A stretch of 64,000 nucleotides of DNA, taken from Mesorhizobium sp. AR02 (lineage in GTDB: Bacteria > Pseudomonadota > Alphaproteobacteria > Rhizobiales > Rhizobiaceae). This document shows, piece by piece, positions 30,712 to 40,295 of the stretch. Position 1 is the stretch's first letter, and the number at the start of each line of letters is the position of its first letter. The stretch is from contig NZ_CP080531.1 of the NCBI RefSeq assembly GCF_024746835.1, positions 7,150,001-7,214,000 of the forward strand, written 5' to 3'. The position numbers were made by a program, and so were the translations under genes. The notes under the pieces are model-generated. The model was not told the origin of the DNA, searched no databases, and saw only the letters and a list, made by a program, of their open reading frames with translations.

Positions 30712-31578
30712 CTATGAACCCAGGGCCGATAGGCGCAGGCGATCTGCGAGGTGATCTGCGACCAATGCAGCGCCGGCGGAAGACCTTACGGCCCGATGAA
30801 GGCGTATCTCGGCCCCCGGCAGCTGCGGTACATGTCGACCCGGAGGGACGCCCCGCAAGCCGGGCGCAAGCATGCTGCCCTTGACCACGGTGATTGCCAG
30901 GCCCTGCTCGACGATTGCCTCCGTGGCGGCGAGGCTCGGGCTGACATAGGCCAATCGCCATGGCCGGCCTGCCTTGTCGAGCGCCTCGACGGCCCAGGCG
31001 CGAAACAGGCAATCGGGATAGGACAAGGCGACGGGCAGCGGATCGATCTCCTCGACGGCACGGGTCGCAGCGGCCGCCCAAATCGCCCTTTCTCGGCATA
31101 TCAGATCGCCCTCCGCCGTACCGTCCGGATGCATGGCAATGACCGCGTCGAACGATGAACCGAGCCGTTTGAGAAGCAGCGCCGTGAGACCGATCTCCAT
31201 GTCGACCTGCACGAGCGGAAATCGCTCGGCAATGTCGGCGAGGAGGCGCGGCAGGATCTTGGTGCCATAGTCTTCCATGACCCCGATACGAACGTGTCCA
31301 GCCACACGCTGATTGGCAACACGTGCAATCGCCTGCTCATTGAGAGCAAGGATGCGGCGCGCATCGGTCAGAAAGCCCTCCCCGGCGGCCGTGAGTTCAA
31401 CGCGAGCGGTCGAGCGGCGAAACAGGGCAGTGTCGAGGCGTTCCTCGAGACGCTTCACCTGCAGGCTGACGGCGGCCTGCGTTCGATTGAGCTGCTCGGC
31501 GGCGCGCGTGAACGAGAGGCGGTCGGTAACAACGACGAAGGCGCGCAGCAGGTCGGGATCAAGGCTGGGGATATTCAT
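30712..31578 (-). CDS. LysR-family transcriptional regulator
   Basis: The 288-residue protein has the LysR helix-turn-helix (DPDLLRAFVVVTDRLSFTRA, AEQLNRTQAAVSLQVKRLEE) and the two-lobed effector domain. It is divergent from an EamA-type exporter with about 93 bases between starts, the usual layout for a LysR activator and its target. Effector unknown. Confidence 0.92.
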   Translation of the reverse strand: MNIPSLDPDLLRAFVVVTDRLSFTRAAEQLNRTQAAVSLQVKRLEERLDTALFRRSTARVELTAAGEGFLTDARRILALNEQAIARVANQRVAGHVRIGVMEDYGTKILPRLLADIAERFPLVQVDMEIGLTALLLKRLGSSFDAVIAMHPDGTAEGDLICRERAIWAAAATRAVEEIDPLPVALSYPDCLFRAWAVEALDKAGRPWRLAYVSPSLAATEAIVEQGLAITVVKGSMLAPGLRGVPPGRHVPQLPGAEIRLHRAVRSSAGAALVADHLADRLRLSALGS

Positions 31579-31671
31579 AGCGAAACATTATCAAACTCAT
31601 TGAGCTTATTCGATTCCTTTCGACCCGCCTGCCCGATATCGCTGGCACCGAACTAGCGAGGTCGGGAAACG

Positions 31672-32583
31672 ATGGAAATTCTGGGCGTGCTCGCGGCGAT
31701 TCTCTCCAGCGCTCTTGGCGGCACTGCCGTTGGCGCAACTCGATATCTTGCAGGCACGCTCGATCCTCTGACGATCGGTGCGATCCGGTTCGGCGGCGGG
31801 TTTCTGGTCCTGGTTGCCGTGGCACTTGTGCGGTGCGACAGGTGGCCGCCGAAGAGCGACTGGCCCGGCACCGGCGCATTGGGTCTGCTGTTCTTCGGCC
31901 TGTTTCCCGTGTTGTTCAATGGAGCCCTGGTCTACACGACGGCCGCACGCGGAGCCCTGGCGCTTTCGACGCTGCCCCTGCTCACCATGGCTGCCGGGGC
32001 GGTTCTGAGGATCGAGACGCCGACCATGCGCAAGATCATCGGCGTCCTGATCGCAATGGCTGGGGTGGCCATCGCACTCGGCACAAGCCTGGCGACCGCT
32101 CCCCCGGGCGCATGGCGCGGAGACCTGCTCATGGTCGCGGCCGCATGCTGCATGGCGCTCTACAATGTCTGGTCGCGACCATTTCTGTCCCGCACCGCGC
32201 CAATCCCGTTCGTGGCGTTTGGCATGGGTGTAGGTGCGGTCTCCCTGTCGGTCCTGGTGGCATCGAACGGAGGCTTCGCACGACTTGCCACGCTTAATGC
32301 ACCGCAGTGGATAGCGAGCGGATACCTCGCCATCATTTGCGGCGCCTTCATCTTCTTCCTCTGGGCATTCGCGCTTGGACGCGCGGCGCCGACACTGGTT
32401 GCCGTCTCTGTCGCGGTCAATCCACTGACGGCATCGATCTTCGGCGTCGTCTTCCTGGGCGAGCAAGTGAGCGCGAAGCTGATTGTCGGGCTCATCGCGG
32501 TCCTCGCCGGAATAGCGATCGCATCAGGAGCAACCGAATGGTTCGGCTCAGGACATCAGGGATTCCGGCGCCGCCTTCCCTGA
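31672..32583 (+). CDS. DMT superfamily (EamA) transporter
   Basis: The 303-residue protein has ten membrane segments in two EamA halves. It begins MEILGVLAAILSSALGGTAV, with FNGALVYTTAARGALALSTL in the first half and a C-terminal repeat with FLWAFALGRAAPTLVAVSVA and IFGVVFLGEQVSAKLIVGL. It is probably an exporter controlled by the divergent LysR protein. Confidence 0.9.
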   Translation: MEILGVLAAILSSALGGTAVGATRYLAGTLDPLTIGAIRFGGGFLVLVAVALVRCDRWPPKSDWPGTGALGLLFFGLFPVLFNGALVYTTAARGALALSTLPLLTMAAGAVLRIETPTMRKIIGVLIAMAGVAIALGTSLATAPPGAWRGDLLMVAAACCMALYNVWSRPFLSRTAPIPFVAFGMGVGAVSLSVLVASNGGFARLATLNAPQWIASGYLAIICGAFIFFLWAFALGRAAPTLVAVSVAVNPLTASIFGVVFLGEQVSAKLIVGLIAVLAGIAIASGATEWFGSGHQGFRRRLP

Positions 32584-32683
32584 GCCGAATTCCGGCTGAT
32601 CCCTGCTGGCGCGGGGAAATGCCGCTGGCATTGACCTAAGCAATGGTTCAAGAAGAGATCACCGATACGTGATCGCCTTTTTC

Positions 32684-33928
32684 ATGTCCTCTATCCGCCC
32701 GCTGATCCCGCTTCTTCTCGCCGCAGGCATCCTGCTCGGCGGCAATGGGCTGCAGAGCACGCTGATTGCGCTGCGCGGCGCACAGGAAGGGTTTTCCGCT
32801 TCCGACATCGGCCTGATGGGCACCTTCTATTTCGCCGGCTTCCTGCTCGGCTGCCTGGCCATCACCCGCATCATGAAGGCGGTCGGCCATATCAGGGCGT
32901 TTTCAGCACTTGCCGCGATCGCCTCGGTCGGCACTCTCCTCTTGGTGCTGGTCCTCGATCCTGTGATGTGGTGCGCGGTGCGCTTTGCCGGCGGCTTCTG
33001 TTTCGCCGGGCTGTTCACCATCGTCGAGAGCTGGCTGAATTCCGGCGTCACCAACAAGGATCGCGCCCGCGTGCTGGCGATCTACCGGATGGTCGATACA
33101 GGTTCGGTGACATCAGCCCAGTTCCTGATCCCGGTCTTCGGCGCCGGCGGCTTCACCATCTTCGCCATCATGTCGATCATGATCACGCTGTCGCTGGTGC
33201 CGGTTTCGCTCGGCGACCGTTCCAACCCGACGCCACCGGAGGAGGTCAAACTCGACCTGGCGCGCGTCTGGCGCATTTCCCCGCTGGGCTGCTTCGGCTG
33301 CATTGCCGTCGGCGTCACCAACAGCGCGTTTCGCACGCTATCGCCGGTCTATGCCGAGCAGATCGGCATGTCGGTCGCCGATGTCGTCACCTTCGTCAGC
33401 GTCGGCATCTTTGGCGGCGCCATCATCCAATATCCGCTCGGCTATCTCTCAGACCGCTGGGACCGGCGCCGGGTGCTGTTGATAACGACCTGCTGCGCGA
33501 TGCTTTCCGCCCTGGCGCTGGTGTTCATCGCCGGCAGCAATCCGCTGCTCAACTTCATTATCATCTTCATCTTCGGCTGTTTCGCCATGCCGCTCTATTC
33601 GCTGTCGGCGGCGCATTCCAACGACCGCGCCGACACCGGCGAGTTCGTGCTGATCAATGCGGCACTGATGCTGTTCTACTCCTTCGGCGCCATCGGTGGC
33701 CCTTTCGCCGCCTCGACAGTGATGCAGTATTTCGGGCCGAGCGCGCTGTTCGTGTTCAGCGCCATCGTCTATGCCATCTTCATCGCCGTCATCCTCTACC
33801 GCATGCAGGCACGGTCCGGCGTGCCCGCGGGCAAGCGCGGCCGCTTTATCGCGCTGTTGCGCACCTCGACCGTTTTCGCCCGGCTGGCCAGACGGAATGG
33901 CGATTCCGATGGCCCGGGAAGCTCATGA
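32684..33928 (+). CDS. MFS transporter (YcaD-like)
   Basis: The 414-residue, 12-helix protein starts MSSIRPLIPLLLAAGILLGG and contains YFAGFLLGCLAITRIMKAVG, a conserved FTIVESWLNSGVTNKDRARV loop and FGGAIIQYPLGYLSDRWDRR. These are hallmarks of the YcaD-type exporters. ATG 32684 is preferred to GTG 32669. Substrate unknown. The next gene, rnd, lies 75 bases downstream on the same strand. Confidence 0.88.
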   Translation: MSSIRPLIPLLLAAGILLGGNGLQSTLIALRGAQEGFSASDIGLMGTFYFAGFLLGCLAITRIMKAVGHIRAFSALAAIASVGTLLLVLVLDPVMWCAVRFAGGFCFAGLFTIVESWLNSGVTNKDRARVLAIYRMVDTGSVTSAQFLIPVFGAGGFTIFAIMSIMITLSLVPVSLGDRSNPTPPEEVKLDLARVWRISPLGCFGCIAVGVTNSAFRTLSPVYAEQIGMSVADVVTFVSVGIFGGAIIQYPLGYLSDRWDRRRVLLITTCCAMLSALALVFIAGSNPLLNFIIIFIFGCFAMPLYSLSAAHSNDRADTGEFVLINAALMLFYSFGAIGGPFAASTVMQYFGPSALFVFSAIVYAIFIAVILYRMQARSGVPAGKRGRFIALLRTSTVFARLARRNGDSDGPGSS

Positions 33929-34003
33929 AGAAGGCGCCAAAGCTTGACGAAAGCCTTCCCGGCTGAAATCTAGGAAGACCTTACTCCTGCCAAAAGCGAT
34001 TTG

Positions 34004-35155
34004 ATGCACGTCATCACCACCCAGAAAGAACTCGAGACCGTTCTCGCCGCTTTCGAAAAATCGGATTTCGTCACCGTCGACACCGAGTTCATCCGCGAAA
34101 CGACCTTCTGGCCAATCCTGTGCCTGATCCAGATGGCGGCGCCTGGCGTCACCGCGCTGATCGACCCGCTGTCGCCGGACATCGACTTGGCGCCCTTCTT
34201 CAGGCTGATGGCCAACGAGGCGGTGGTGAAAGTCTTCCATGCCGCCCGGCAAGACATCGAAATCATCGTCCATCTCGGCGATCTGGTTCCGCACCCGGTG
34301 TTCGACACACAGGTGGCGGCGATGGTCTGCGGCTTCGGCGACAGCGTTTCCTACGACCAGCTCGTGCAGCGCATCACCGGCGCGCGGCTCGACAAATCCT
34401 CGCGCTTCACCGACTGGCGCCACCGGCCGCTGTCCGACAAGCAGCTCGATTACGCGCTGGCCGACGTCACCCATCTGATCGAGGTCTATCAGCACCTGAG
34501 TGCCGAACTGGAGCGGGAAAACCGCGCCCACTGGCTGAATGAGGAAATGGACGTCCTGACCTCGCGCGAGACCTACGATCCGCATCCCGAGGACGCCTGG
34601 AAGCGGCTGAAGATGCGGCTGCGCAAGCCGCAGGAACTGGCGATCGTGCAGGCCGTGGCGGCATGGCGCGAACGCGAGGCCAGGGAACGCGACGTGCCGC
34701 GCGGCCGCGTGCTCAAGGACGACGCGATCTACGAAGTGGCACAGCAGGCACCACGCGACGCGGCGGCCCTTGCCAAGCTGCGCACCACGCCAAAGGGCTG
34801 GGAGCGCTCCTCGACGGCGACAGCCCTGCTTGGGGCGGTCAATACCGCGCTGGCATTGCCCAAGGAGCAGATGCCGAAACTGCCGAAGAATTTTCAGCCG
34901 CCGGAAGGCTCAAATGCCGCGGCGGAGCTGTTGAAAGTGCTGCTCAGGATCGTCGCCGAAAAACAGGGTGTGGCCTCGAAGGTGCTGGCCTCCAGCGACG
35001 ACATCGACCGCATCGCGGCCGAGGGCGAGGACGCCGATGTGCCTGCGTTGCAAGGCTGGCGCCGCGCCGTCTTCGGCGAAGCGGCACTGAAGCTGGTGCG
35101 CGGCGAGATCGGCATCAAGTTCGACAAGCGCAAGATCGCCGTGTTTGATTTGTAG
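34004..35155 (+). CDS. rnd: Ribonuclease D
   Basis: RNase D is a 3'-5' exoribonuclease that trims tRNA and other small RNA 3' ends. The 383-residue protein contains the DEDD exonuclease motifs: FVTVDTEFIRETTFWPILCL (Exo I), HAARQDIEIIVHLGD (Exo II) and DKQLDYALADVTHLIEVY (Exo III), followed by HRDC-type helices around ARERDVPRGRVLKDDAIYEV and a second, weaker HRDC copy. ATG 34004 is preferred to the TTG directly upstream. Confidence 0.95.
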   Translation: MHVITTQKELETVLAAFEKSDFVTVDTEFIRETTFWPILCLIQMAAPGVTALIDPLSPDIDLAPFFRLMANEAVVKVFHAARQDIEIIVHLGDLVPHPVFDTQVAAMVCGFGDSVSYDQLVQRITGARLDKSSRFTDWRHRPLSDKQLDYALADVTHLIEVYQHLSAELERENRAHWLNEEMDVLTSRETYDPHPEDAWKRLKMRLRKPQELAIVQAVAAWREREARERDVPRGRVLKDDAIYEVAQQAPRDAAALAKLRTTPKGWERSSTATALLGAVNTALALPKEQMPKLPKNFQPPEGSNAAAELLKVLLRIVAEKQGVASKVLASSDDIDRIAAEGEDADVPALQGWRRAVFGEAALKLVRGEIGIKFDKRKIAVFDL

Positions 35156-35187
35156 GGTGAGAAGGGGTGGCCGCAGGCCACGAACCA

Positions 35188-35213
35188 CGAAAAGCCAATT
35201 GCTTGGCTTTTCG
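35188..35213. terminator. 11-bp hairpin shared with the 45.58 kb element
   Basis: CGAAAAGCCAA (35188-35198), loop TTGC, TTGGCTTTTCG (35203-35213). It follows the rnd stop codon by 33 bases. The same stem with a one-base different loop occurs at 45576-45601 after another gene. The T-rich 3' arm makes it a plausible terminator, and the duplication makes it a repeat as well. Confidence 0.65.
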
Positions 35214-35262
35214 ACCTTCGAACGCCCTGGGCCTTGCGAAGGGCCGGGGCGATTGTCACTGT

Positions 35263-35682
35263 TCAAACCACTCCCAGCAGATGCAGCGCGAACCAGATCC
35301 AGGCCAGCGCCAGCACCACAGCACCTGCGAAGAAAGAACGGCTGCGCAGACGCAGATTGTTGCTGGTCAGGTGTACCCAGGCGTGGAAATAGCGCGTCAG
35401 GACGAAAATCCACATCAGCGCCAAGGTCAGATAGTTGACGCCGTTGGTGACGTGGAGCGTCAGGCACAGCACGTAGAAAAGCACCGGCAGTTCGAACTGG
35501 TTGCAGAGATTGGCGGCAACGGTGACGCTGGATGCAGGCTCGGTCGAACGCGTCTTGAACTGGCCAACCTTGGCCTCGCCGGACTTCACCGCGACGAACC
35601 GGCGCCGGCCCATCACGACATAGACGATATAGACCAGCAGAACTTGCGCCAGAACAGGCCAGAAGATCGTGGTCTGGTTCAT
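35263..35682 (-). CDS. MAPEG family membrane protein
   Basis: The 139-residue protein has four membrane segments. It starts MNQTTIFWPVLAQVLLVYIV, continues with GRRRFVAVKSGEAKVGQFKT, NLCNQFELPVLFYVLCLTLH and LTRYFHAWVHLTSNN, and fits the MAPEG fold (glutathione-transferase-related membrane enzymes). Bacterial members are poorly characterised. A longer frame upstream of ATG 35682 has no coding character. It lies 25 bases after the stop of the preceding membrane-protein gene. Confidence 0.85.
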   Translation of the reverse strand: MNQTTIFWPVLAQVLLVYIVYVVMGRRRFVAVKSGEAKVGQFKTRSTEPASSVTVAANLCNQFELPVLFYVLCLTLHVTNGVNYLTLALMWIFVLTRYFHAWVHLTSNNLRLRSRSFFAGAVVLALAWIWFALHLLGVV

Positions 35683-35707
35683 GACATGTCCCTTGCCCTG
35701 TCCTTCA

Positions 35708-36331
35708 TCAAGCCTGGCGTCTCTGGCCCACCAGCCAGAAAGCGGCAATGATGACCAGCGGGATGGCGAGAAGCGCGAATTTGGTGACGATCAACGCGGA
35801 AGCCAAAGACAGCGAATCCGGGTTGGCCGACAGGAAATCAGACAGAAGCCGTGCCACCGCAATATTTTGGGCATAGTCGGCAAGCGTGTAGGGCAGCACC
35901 AGCACCAGCGCGAAGATCGACTGCACCTGCCCCGGAAGCACGCGGAAACTCTTCAGGCGCCGGCCAGTGGCCAGGACCAGGCTCACCAATGTCAACGACA
36001 GCAGCGCCGGGAACAAGAGATCGAAGGTAAGGTAGTGCCAGACGAGAATGATCTCGCCGCCGCGCCGGCCGAGCGCCGTCAGCCAGGCCATGCCTTCGTC
36101 GGGCGTGAAACCGAAATAGCGCATGTCGAGCGACGGCAAGCCGCCGCTCAATTGACGGAAATAGAAGAATTCCAGCACCGTCATGGCGATGAAAACCGCC
36201 GCCGACATGAAACACAGTGCTGCCGCGTGGCGTGGCAGCCGCAGGATCGTCGCGGTCAGGCTCCGCCCGAGCCCGTATTGTTCAGGCTCCGCCGGGATAG
36301 TTCGGGCTTTCGCGGGTAATCGTGACGTCAT
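35708..36331 (-). CDS. Hypothetical membrane protein overlapping the 3' end of guaB
   Basis: The frame from ATG 36331 encodes 207 residues with about four membrane segments (near residues 40, 100, 140 and 180) and no recognised family. The first 16 codons overlap the guaB end in another frame, so a start further inside is possible; the hydrophobic core begins at FMSAAVFIAMTVLEFFYF. It may be co-transcribed after guaB and before the MAPEG gene. Confidence 0.6.
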   Translation of the reverse strand: MTSRLPAKARTIPAEPEQYGLGRSLTATILRLPRHAAALCFMSAAVFIAMTVLEFFYFRQLSGGLPSLDMRYFGFTPDEGMAWLTALGRRGGEIILVWHYLTFDLLFPALLSLTLVSLVLATGRRLKSFRVLPGQVQSIFALVLVLPYTLADYAQNIAVARLLSDFLSANPDSLSLASALIVTKFALLAIPLVIIAAFWLVGQRRQA

Positions 36332-37784
36332 GGGCGTGGCTTTCACGAAGTCCGGCGTTGGATATGCGCACAAAGGTGGCGCGTTCACGGAAATCGGCAA
36401 GGTCGCGGCCACCGACATAACCCATAGCGGCTTTTAGCCCGCCTGCAAGCTGGTGCAGCACGCCAGACACAGGTCCTTTGTAGGGAACCTGGCCTTCAAT
36501 GCCTTCCGGCACCAGTTTCAGCGTGTCGCGCACCTCGGCCTGGAAGTAGCGATCAGCCGAGCCGCGCGCCATGGCGCCGACCGAGCCCATGCCGCGATAG
36601 GCCTTGAAGGAGCGGCCCTGGTGCAGATAGACCTCGCCCGGGCTTTCGTCGGTTCCGGCCAGCAGCGAGCCGATCATGGCGGCACTGGCGCCGGCGGCGA
36701 GCGCCTTGGCGAGATCGCCGGAATATTTGATGCCGCCATCGGCAATCACCGACACACCGGATTTGTGCGCCGTCTCGACCGCCGACATGATGGCTGAAAG
36801 CTGCGGCACGCCAACACCGGCGACGATGCGGGTGGTGCAGATCGAGCCCGGGCCGATGCCGACCTTGACGGCGTCGGCGCCGGCATCGATCAGCGCCTGC
36901 GTGCCTTCGGCGGTGGCGACGTTGCCGGCCAGGATGCGCACCGAGTTGGAGAGTTTTTTCGCTCGCGTGACGGCATCGAGCACGCGCTGCGAATGACCGT
37001 GCGCGGTGTCGATGACCAGAAGGTCGACGCCGGCCTCGATCAGGCGTTCGGCGCGCTCGAAGCCGTCATCGCCGACGCTGGTGGCGGCCGCCGCGCGCAG
37101 GCGTCCCTGCGCGTCCTTGGTGGCGTGCGGGTTGAGCTGCGACTTCTCGATGTCCTTGACGGTGATCAGGCCAACGCAATTGCCTTGCTTGTCGACGACG
37201 ACAAGTTTCTCGATCCGGTGCTGGTGCAGAAGCCGCTTGGCCTCGTCCTGGTCGACATTCTCCTTGACCGTGATCAGGTTCTCACGGGTCATCAATTCGT
37301 AGACCTTCTGCGCCGGATCGGAGGCAAAGCGCACGTCGCGATTGGTCAGGATGCCGACCAGCCGGCCGATTTTCTGGCCGCCGGTACCGCCATTCTCGAC
37401 CACCGGAATGCCCGAGATCGAATAGGTGCGCATCAAGGACAGCGCGTCGGCCAGCGTGGCGTCGGGGCCGATGGTGACGGGATTGATCACCATGCCGGAC
37501 TCGAACTTCTTGACCTGCCGCACCTGCTCGGCCTGCTCGGCCGGGGAGAAGTTGCGGTGGATGACGCCGATGCCGCCGGCCTGGGCCATTGCGATGGCAA
37601 GACGCGCCTCGGTGACGGTGTCCATGGCGGCGGAGAGGATCGGCACGTTGAGATCGATGTCGCCGGCAATGCGGGTGCGGACATCGGTTTCGCCAGGCAT
37701 GACCTCGGAATGACCCGGCTGCAAAAGCACGTCGTCAAAGGTCAGCGCCAGTGCGCCGGTGGACGTTTCGATGATTTTTGCCAT
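36282..37784 (-). CDS. guaB: Inosine-5'-monophosphate dehydrogenase
   Basis: GuaB oxidises IMP to XMP with NAD, the rate-limiting step of guanine nucleotide synthesis. The 500-residue protein has the beta/alpha barrel with an inserted pair of CBS domains (about residues 90-210), the catalytic cysteine loop [19 protein letters not shown], and the flap with [23 protein letters not shown] 37784 starts at [20 protein letters not shown], typical of the family. The 3' end overlaps a membrane-protein gene by 50 bases. Confidence 0.97.
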   Translation of the reverse strand: MAKIIETSTGALALTFDDVLLQPGHSEVMPGETDVRTRIAGDIDLNVPILSAAMDTVTEARLAIAMAQAGGIGVIHRNFSPAEQAEQVRQVKKFESGMVINPVTIGPDATLADALSLMRTYSISGIPVVENGGTGGQKIGRLVGILTNRDVRFASDPAQKVYELMTRENLITVKENVDQDEAKRLLHQHRIEKLVVVDKQGNCVGLITVKDIEKSQLNPHATKDAQGRLRAAAATSVGDDGFERAERLIEAGVDLLVIDTAHGHSQRVLDAVTRAKKLSNSVRILAGNVATAEGTQALIDAGADAVKVGIGPGSICTTRIVAGVGVPQLSAIMSAVETAHKSGVSVIADGGIKYSGDLAKALAAGASAAMIGSLLAGTDESPGEVYLHQGRSFKAYRGMGSVGAMARGSADRYFQAEVRDTLKLVPEGIEGQVPYKGPVSGVLHQLAGGLKAAMGYVGGRDLADFRERATFVRISNAGLRESHAHDVTITRESPNYPGGA

Positions 37785-37920
37785 GGCCAGCCCTTTAGAA
37801 TGCGGAAAAAGCGCTGGACCGGGATGGACAGCGCCGACTCGTTCTTCCCTTTCAGGATTGGCGCTGGCTGGTAACACGTCGCGGCGCCGATGAAAAGCCG
37901 ATCGTTGCGACGTTTTCGTT

Positions 37921-38376
37921 CTATTCCGAAGACTGCCCCAAGAGTGCGCCAAGCAATGCATGACGCGGCGATGCGAAAGGACTGACGACAGTTACCCCAC
38001 CCCATGTGAAGCCGTCCTGCAGGTCTTCCGACAGGAGCAGCCGACAACCGGCTTGCGAGGCCGAGGACAGAATGACCGCATCCCAAATGCTGAAGCGGTG
38101 GTCCGTAGCCAGATCAGCCGCCATCATCATGACGTCTTGCGTCGTCGCGGCAACGGGAAACGCGTCGCGCCAGCTCAGAAGGGCATCCCGGGCCTCCAGG
38201 GGTGGTCTTCCGGCCTTGCGGACGAGAACGTTGTACAACTCGCCAAGGACCTGGACAGGAACAATGGCAGCCTCTTGCGGGAGGGCGCGCAGCAGTTCGA
38301 GGACGATGTCGCGCTTCTCGGCACCGTTGACCCCCTCCGCATAGGCAAGAACATTGGTGTCGAGTGCGACTTTCAC
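37921..38376 (-). CDS. PIN-domain toxin (VapC-like)
   Basis: The 151-residue protein has the acidic PIN residues: LDTNVLAYAEG (first Asp), LGELYNVLVRK (Glu), FSIWDAVILSSA (Asp) and LLSEDLQDG (Asp). Proteins of this type are endoribonucleases, commonly cutting tRNA or rRNA. The start is GTG 38376, overlapping the antitoxin stop by four bases (GTGA), the translational coupling usual in such modules. Confidence 0.88.
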   Translation of the reverse strand: MKVALDTNVLAYAEGVNGAEKRDIVLELLRALPQEAAIVPVQVLGELYNVLVRKAGRPPLEARDALLSWRDAFPVAATTQDVMMMAADLATDHRFSIWDAVILSSASQAGCRLLLSEDLQDGFTWGGVTVVSPFASPRHALLGALLGQSSE

Positions 38377-38618
38377 CGCCCATCCTCGTAGAGCTCGTCC
38401 CGGGTCCAGCGCCCGGCATCCACGACAGCCTGGCGTTCGAGGCGCGACAACAACGCTGCGCGCGAGCGTGAGGCCACACCCTCCTGTCGATCAGCGGGAA
38501 CGATCCGCGCGACGGGGCGTCCGTGGCTGGTCACAACGTAGCTTTGTCCTTCGCGGACACCGCGCAGGATGAGAGAGAACCTGCGGTTGGCATCGGCTGC
38601 CGAAACGGCTTCTTCCAT
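38373..38618 (-). CDS. Phd/YefM-like antitoxin
   Basis: The 81-residue protein has the Phd/YefM N-terminal fold (EEAVSAADANRRFSLILRGV, then GQSYVVTSHGRPVARIVPAD) and a C-terminal segment rich in charged residues that should wrap the toxin. ATG 38630 upstream is an alternative that would add four residues; no clear ribosome binding site favours either. A perfect palindrome lies directly upstream, suited to autoregulation. Confidence 0.85.
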   Translation of the reverse strand: MEEAVSAADANRRFSLILRGVREGQSYVVTSHGRPVARIVPADRQEGVASRSRAALLSRLERQAVVDAGRWTRDELYEDGR

Positions 38619-38643
38619 GATAAGGTCCATATAGTAGTTATAT

Positions 38644-38658
38644 TCACTACAATAGTGA
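38644..38658. promoter_or_regulatory. Palindromic operator of the toxin-antitoxin pair
   Basis: TCACTACAATAGTGA: 6-bp arms TCACTA/TAGTGA with a 3-base spacer, perfect. It lies 26 bases before the antitoxin start in an A+T-rich promoter region where antitoxins of this class bind. Confidence 0.6.
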
Positions 38659-38853
38659 GGCGCATCGCTGTTCGCAAGCCATTCTTCGCTGCCTGGCCGG
38701 CGCCCTGAGACAGCCGCCTCGCAGTCGCACAAAAGTGACAGCAAATTAACACGACATCGGTGGCCAGCCATGATAACCGCCCCCACATACCGGCTTGTTC
38801 CCCTTTTCTGAACGAGAATTGGGCCGGAAAGAAAATTTGAAACGGTCACGCTC

Positions 38854-40275
38854 GTGAATCGCACCATCCCGCTGATCCTGGCGGTCGCCCTTTTCATGGA
38901 AAACATGGATTCGACCGTCATCGCGACATCGCTGCCGGCGATCGCCATCGACATCCATACCAGCCCGATCGCGCTCAAGCTGGCGCTGACTGCCTATCTG
39001 GTGTCGTTGGCGATCTTCATTCCGATCAGTGGCTGGATGGCCGACCGCTTCGGTGCCAAGAACATTTTTCGTGCCGCGATCGCGGTCTTCATCGTTGGTT
39101 CGATCGCTTGCGCCCTGTCAGGTTCGCTGCCGGCTTTCGTCGTTTCACGCTTCCTGCAAGGCATTGGCGGCGCCATGATGACGCCGGTCGGGCGCCTGGT
39201 GCTGGTGCGCGCCACGCCCAAGAGCGAACTGGTCGCGGCGATGTCATGGCTGACCGTTCCCGCACTGGTCGGACCGCTGGTGGGGCCACCGATCGGCGGC
39301 TTCATCACCACCTACTTCACCTGGCACTGGATCTTCCTGATCAATGTGCCGATCGGCCTGATCGGCATCTGGCTGGCCACCCGCTTCCTGCCGGAAACCG
39401 AATCGATGGAAACGCCGCCACTCGATTTCATCGGCTTCGTGCTGAGCGGGCTGGCGGCATCCGGCGTCGTGTTCGGCCTGTCGGTGGTCTCCCTGCCCTA
39501 TCTGCCGCCGGCGACTGGCCTGATCACCGTGGCCGTCGGGCTGCTGTCGGGCGCGCTCTACCTGATGCACGCCCGCCGCGCCAAAAATCCGCTGCTGGCG
39601 CTCGAACTGTTCCGCAACCAGGTGTTCCGCTCGTCGGTGCTTGGCGGCTCGCTGTTTCGCATCGGCATCGGCGCCGTGCCGTTCCTGCTGCCGCTGATGT
39701 TCCAGATCGGCTTCGGGCTGACGCCGTTCCAGTCCGGCATGATCACTTTCGTCTCGGCGATCGGCGCCATCGGCATGAAATTCGTCACCGCGCTGATTTT
39801 TCGCCTCGCCGGCTTCCGCCGCGTGCTGATCGTCGGCTCGCTGGTCGCCGCGGCATCGATCGCCATCTACGGCCTTTTCACCCCCGAAACGCCTTATGTG
39901 CTGATGCTGGCCATATTGCTGGTCGGCGGCTTCATCCGCTCGATGTTCTTCACCGGCGTCAACGCGCTCTCCTACGCCGAGGTGTCGGCCGAAGACACCA
40001 GCAAGGCAACGCCGATCACGGCGGTGTTCCAGCAACTGTCGATCGCGCTCGGTGTGGCGCTCGCCGGCGGCATTCTGGAAGTCTCGACTTCGATCCATGG
40101 CGGCCCGCTGGCGCTGAGCGATTTCCATATCGCCTTCTTCATCGTGGCGGCGGTATCGGCGGCGGCATCGCTGTCGTTCATGCGGCTGGCGCCCGACGCC
40201 GGCAACGCCGTGTCGGGTCATGGCCGGCTGACTACGCCCAAGACGCTTGAATCGGTGAGATCGCCGGGGGAGTGA
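38854..40275 (+). CDS. DHA2-type MFS multidrug efflux pump, 14 helices
   Basis: The 473-residue protein has the drug:H+ antiporter-2 signatures LFMENMDSTVIATSLPAIAI (motif D1, helix 1), ISGWMADRFGAKNIFRAAIA (motif A) and LVLVRATPKSELVAAMSWLT (motif B/C region). Length and helix count fit the DHA2 group. The start is GTG 38854; an internal ATG at 38896 would cut into helix 1 and is rejected. Confidence 0.9.
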   Translation: MNRTIPLILAVALFMENMDSTVIATSLPAIAIDIHTSPIALKLALTAYLVSLAIFIPISGWMADRFGAKNIFRAAIAVFIVGSIACALSGSLPAFVVSRFLQGIGGAMMTPVGRLVLVRATPKSELVAAMSWLTVPALVGPLVGPPIGGFITTYFTWHWIFLINVPIGLIGIWLATRFLPETESMETPPLDFIGFVLSGLAASGVVFGLSVVSLPYLPPATGLITVAVGLLSGALYLMHARRAKNPLLALELFRNQVFRSSVLGGSLFRIGIGAVPFLLPLMFQIGFGLTPFQSGMITFVSAIGAIGMKFVTALIFRLAGFRRVLIVGSLVAAASIAIYGLFTPETPYVLMLAILLVGGFIRSMFFTGVNALSYAEVSAEDTSKATPITAVFQQLSIALGVALAGGILEVSTSIHGGPLALSDFHIAFFIVAAVSAAASLSFMRLAPDAGNAVSGHGRLTTPKTLESVRSPGE

Positions 40276-40295
40276 GCTTCCTTCCTTCTCCCCTT

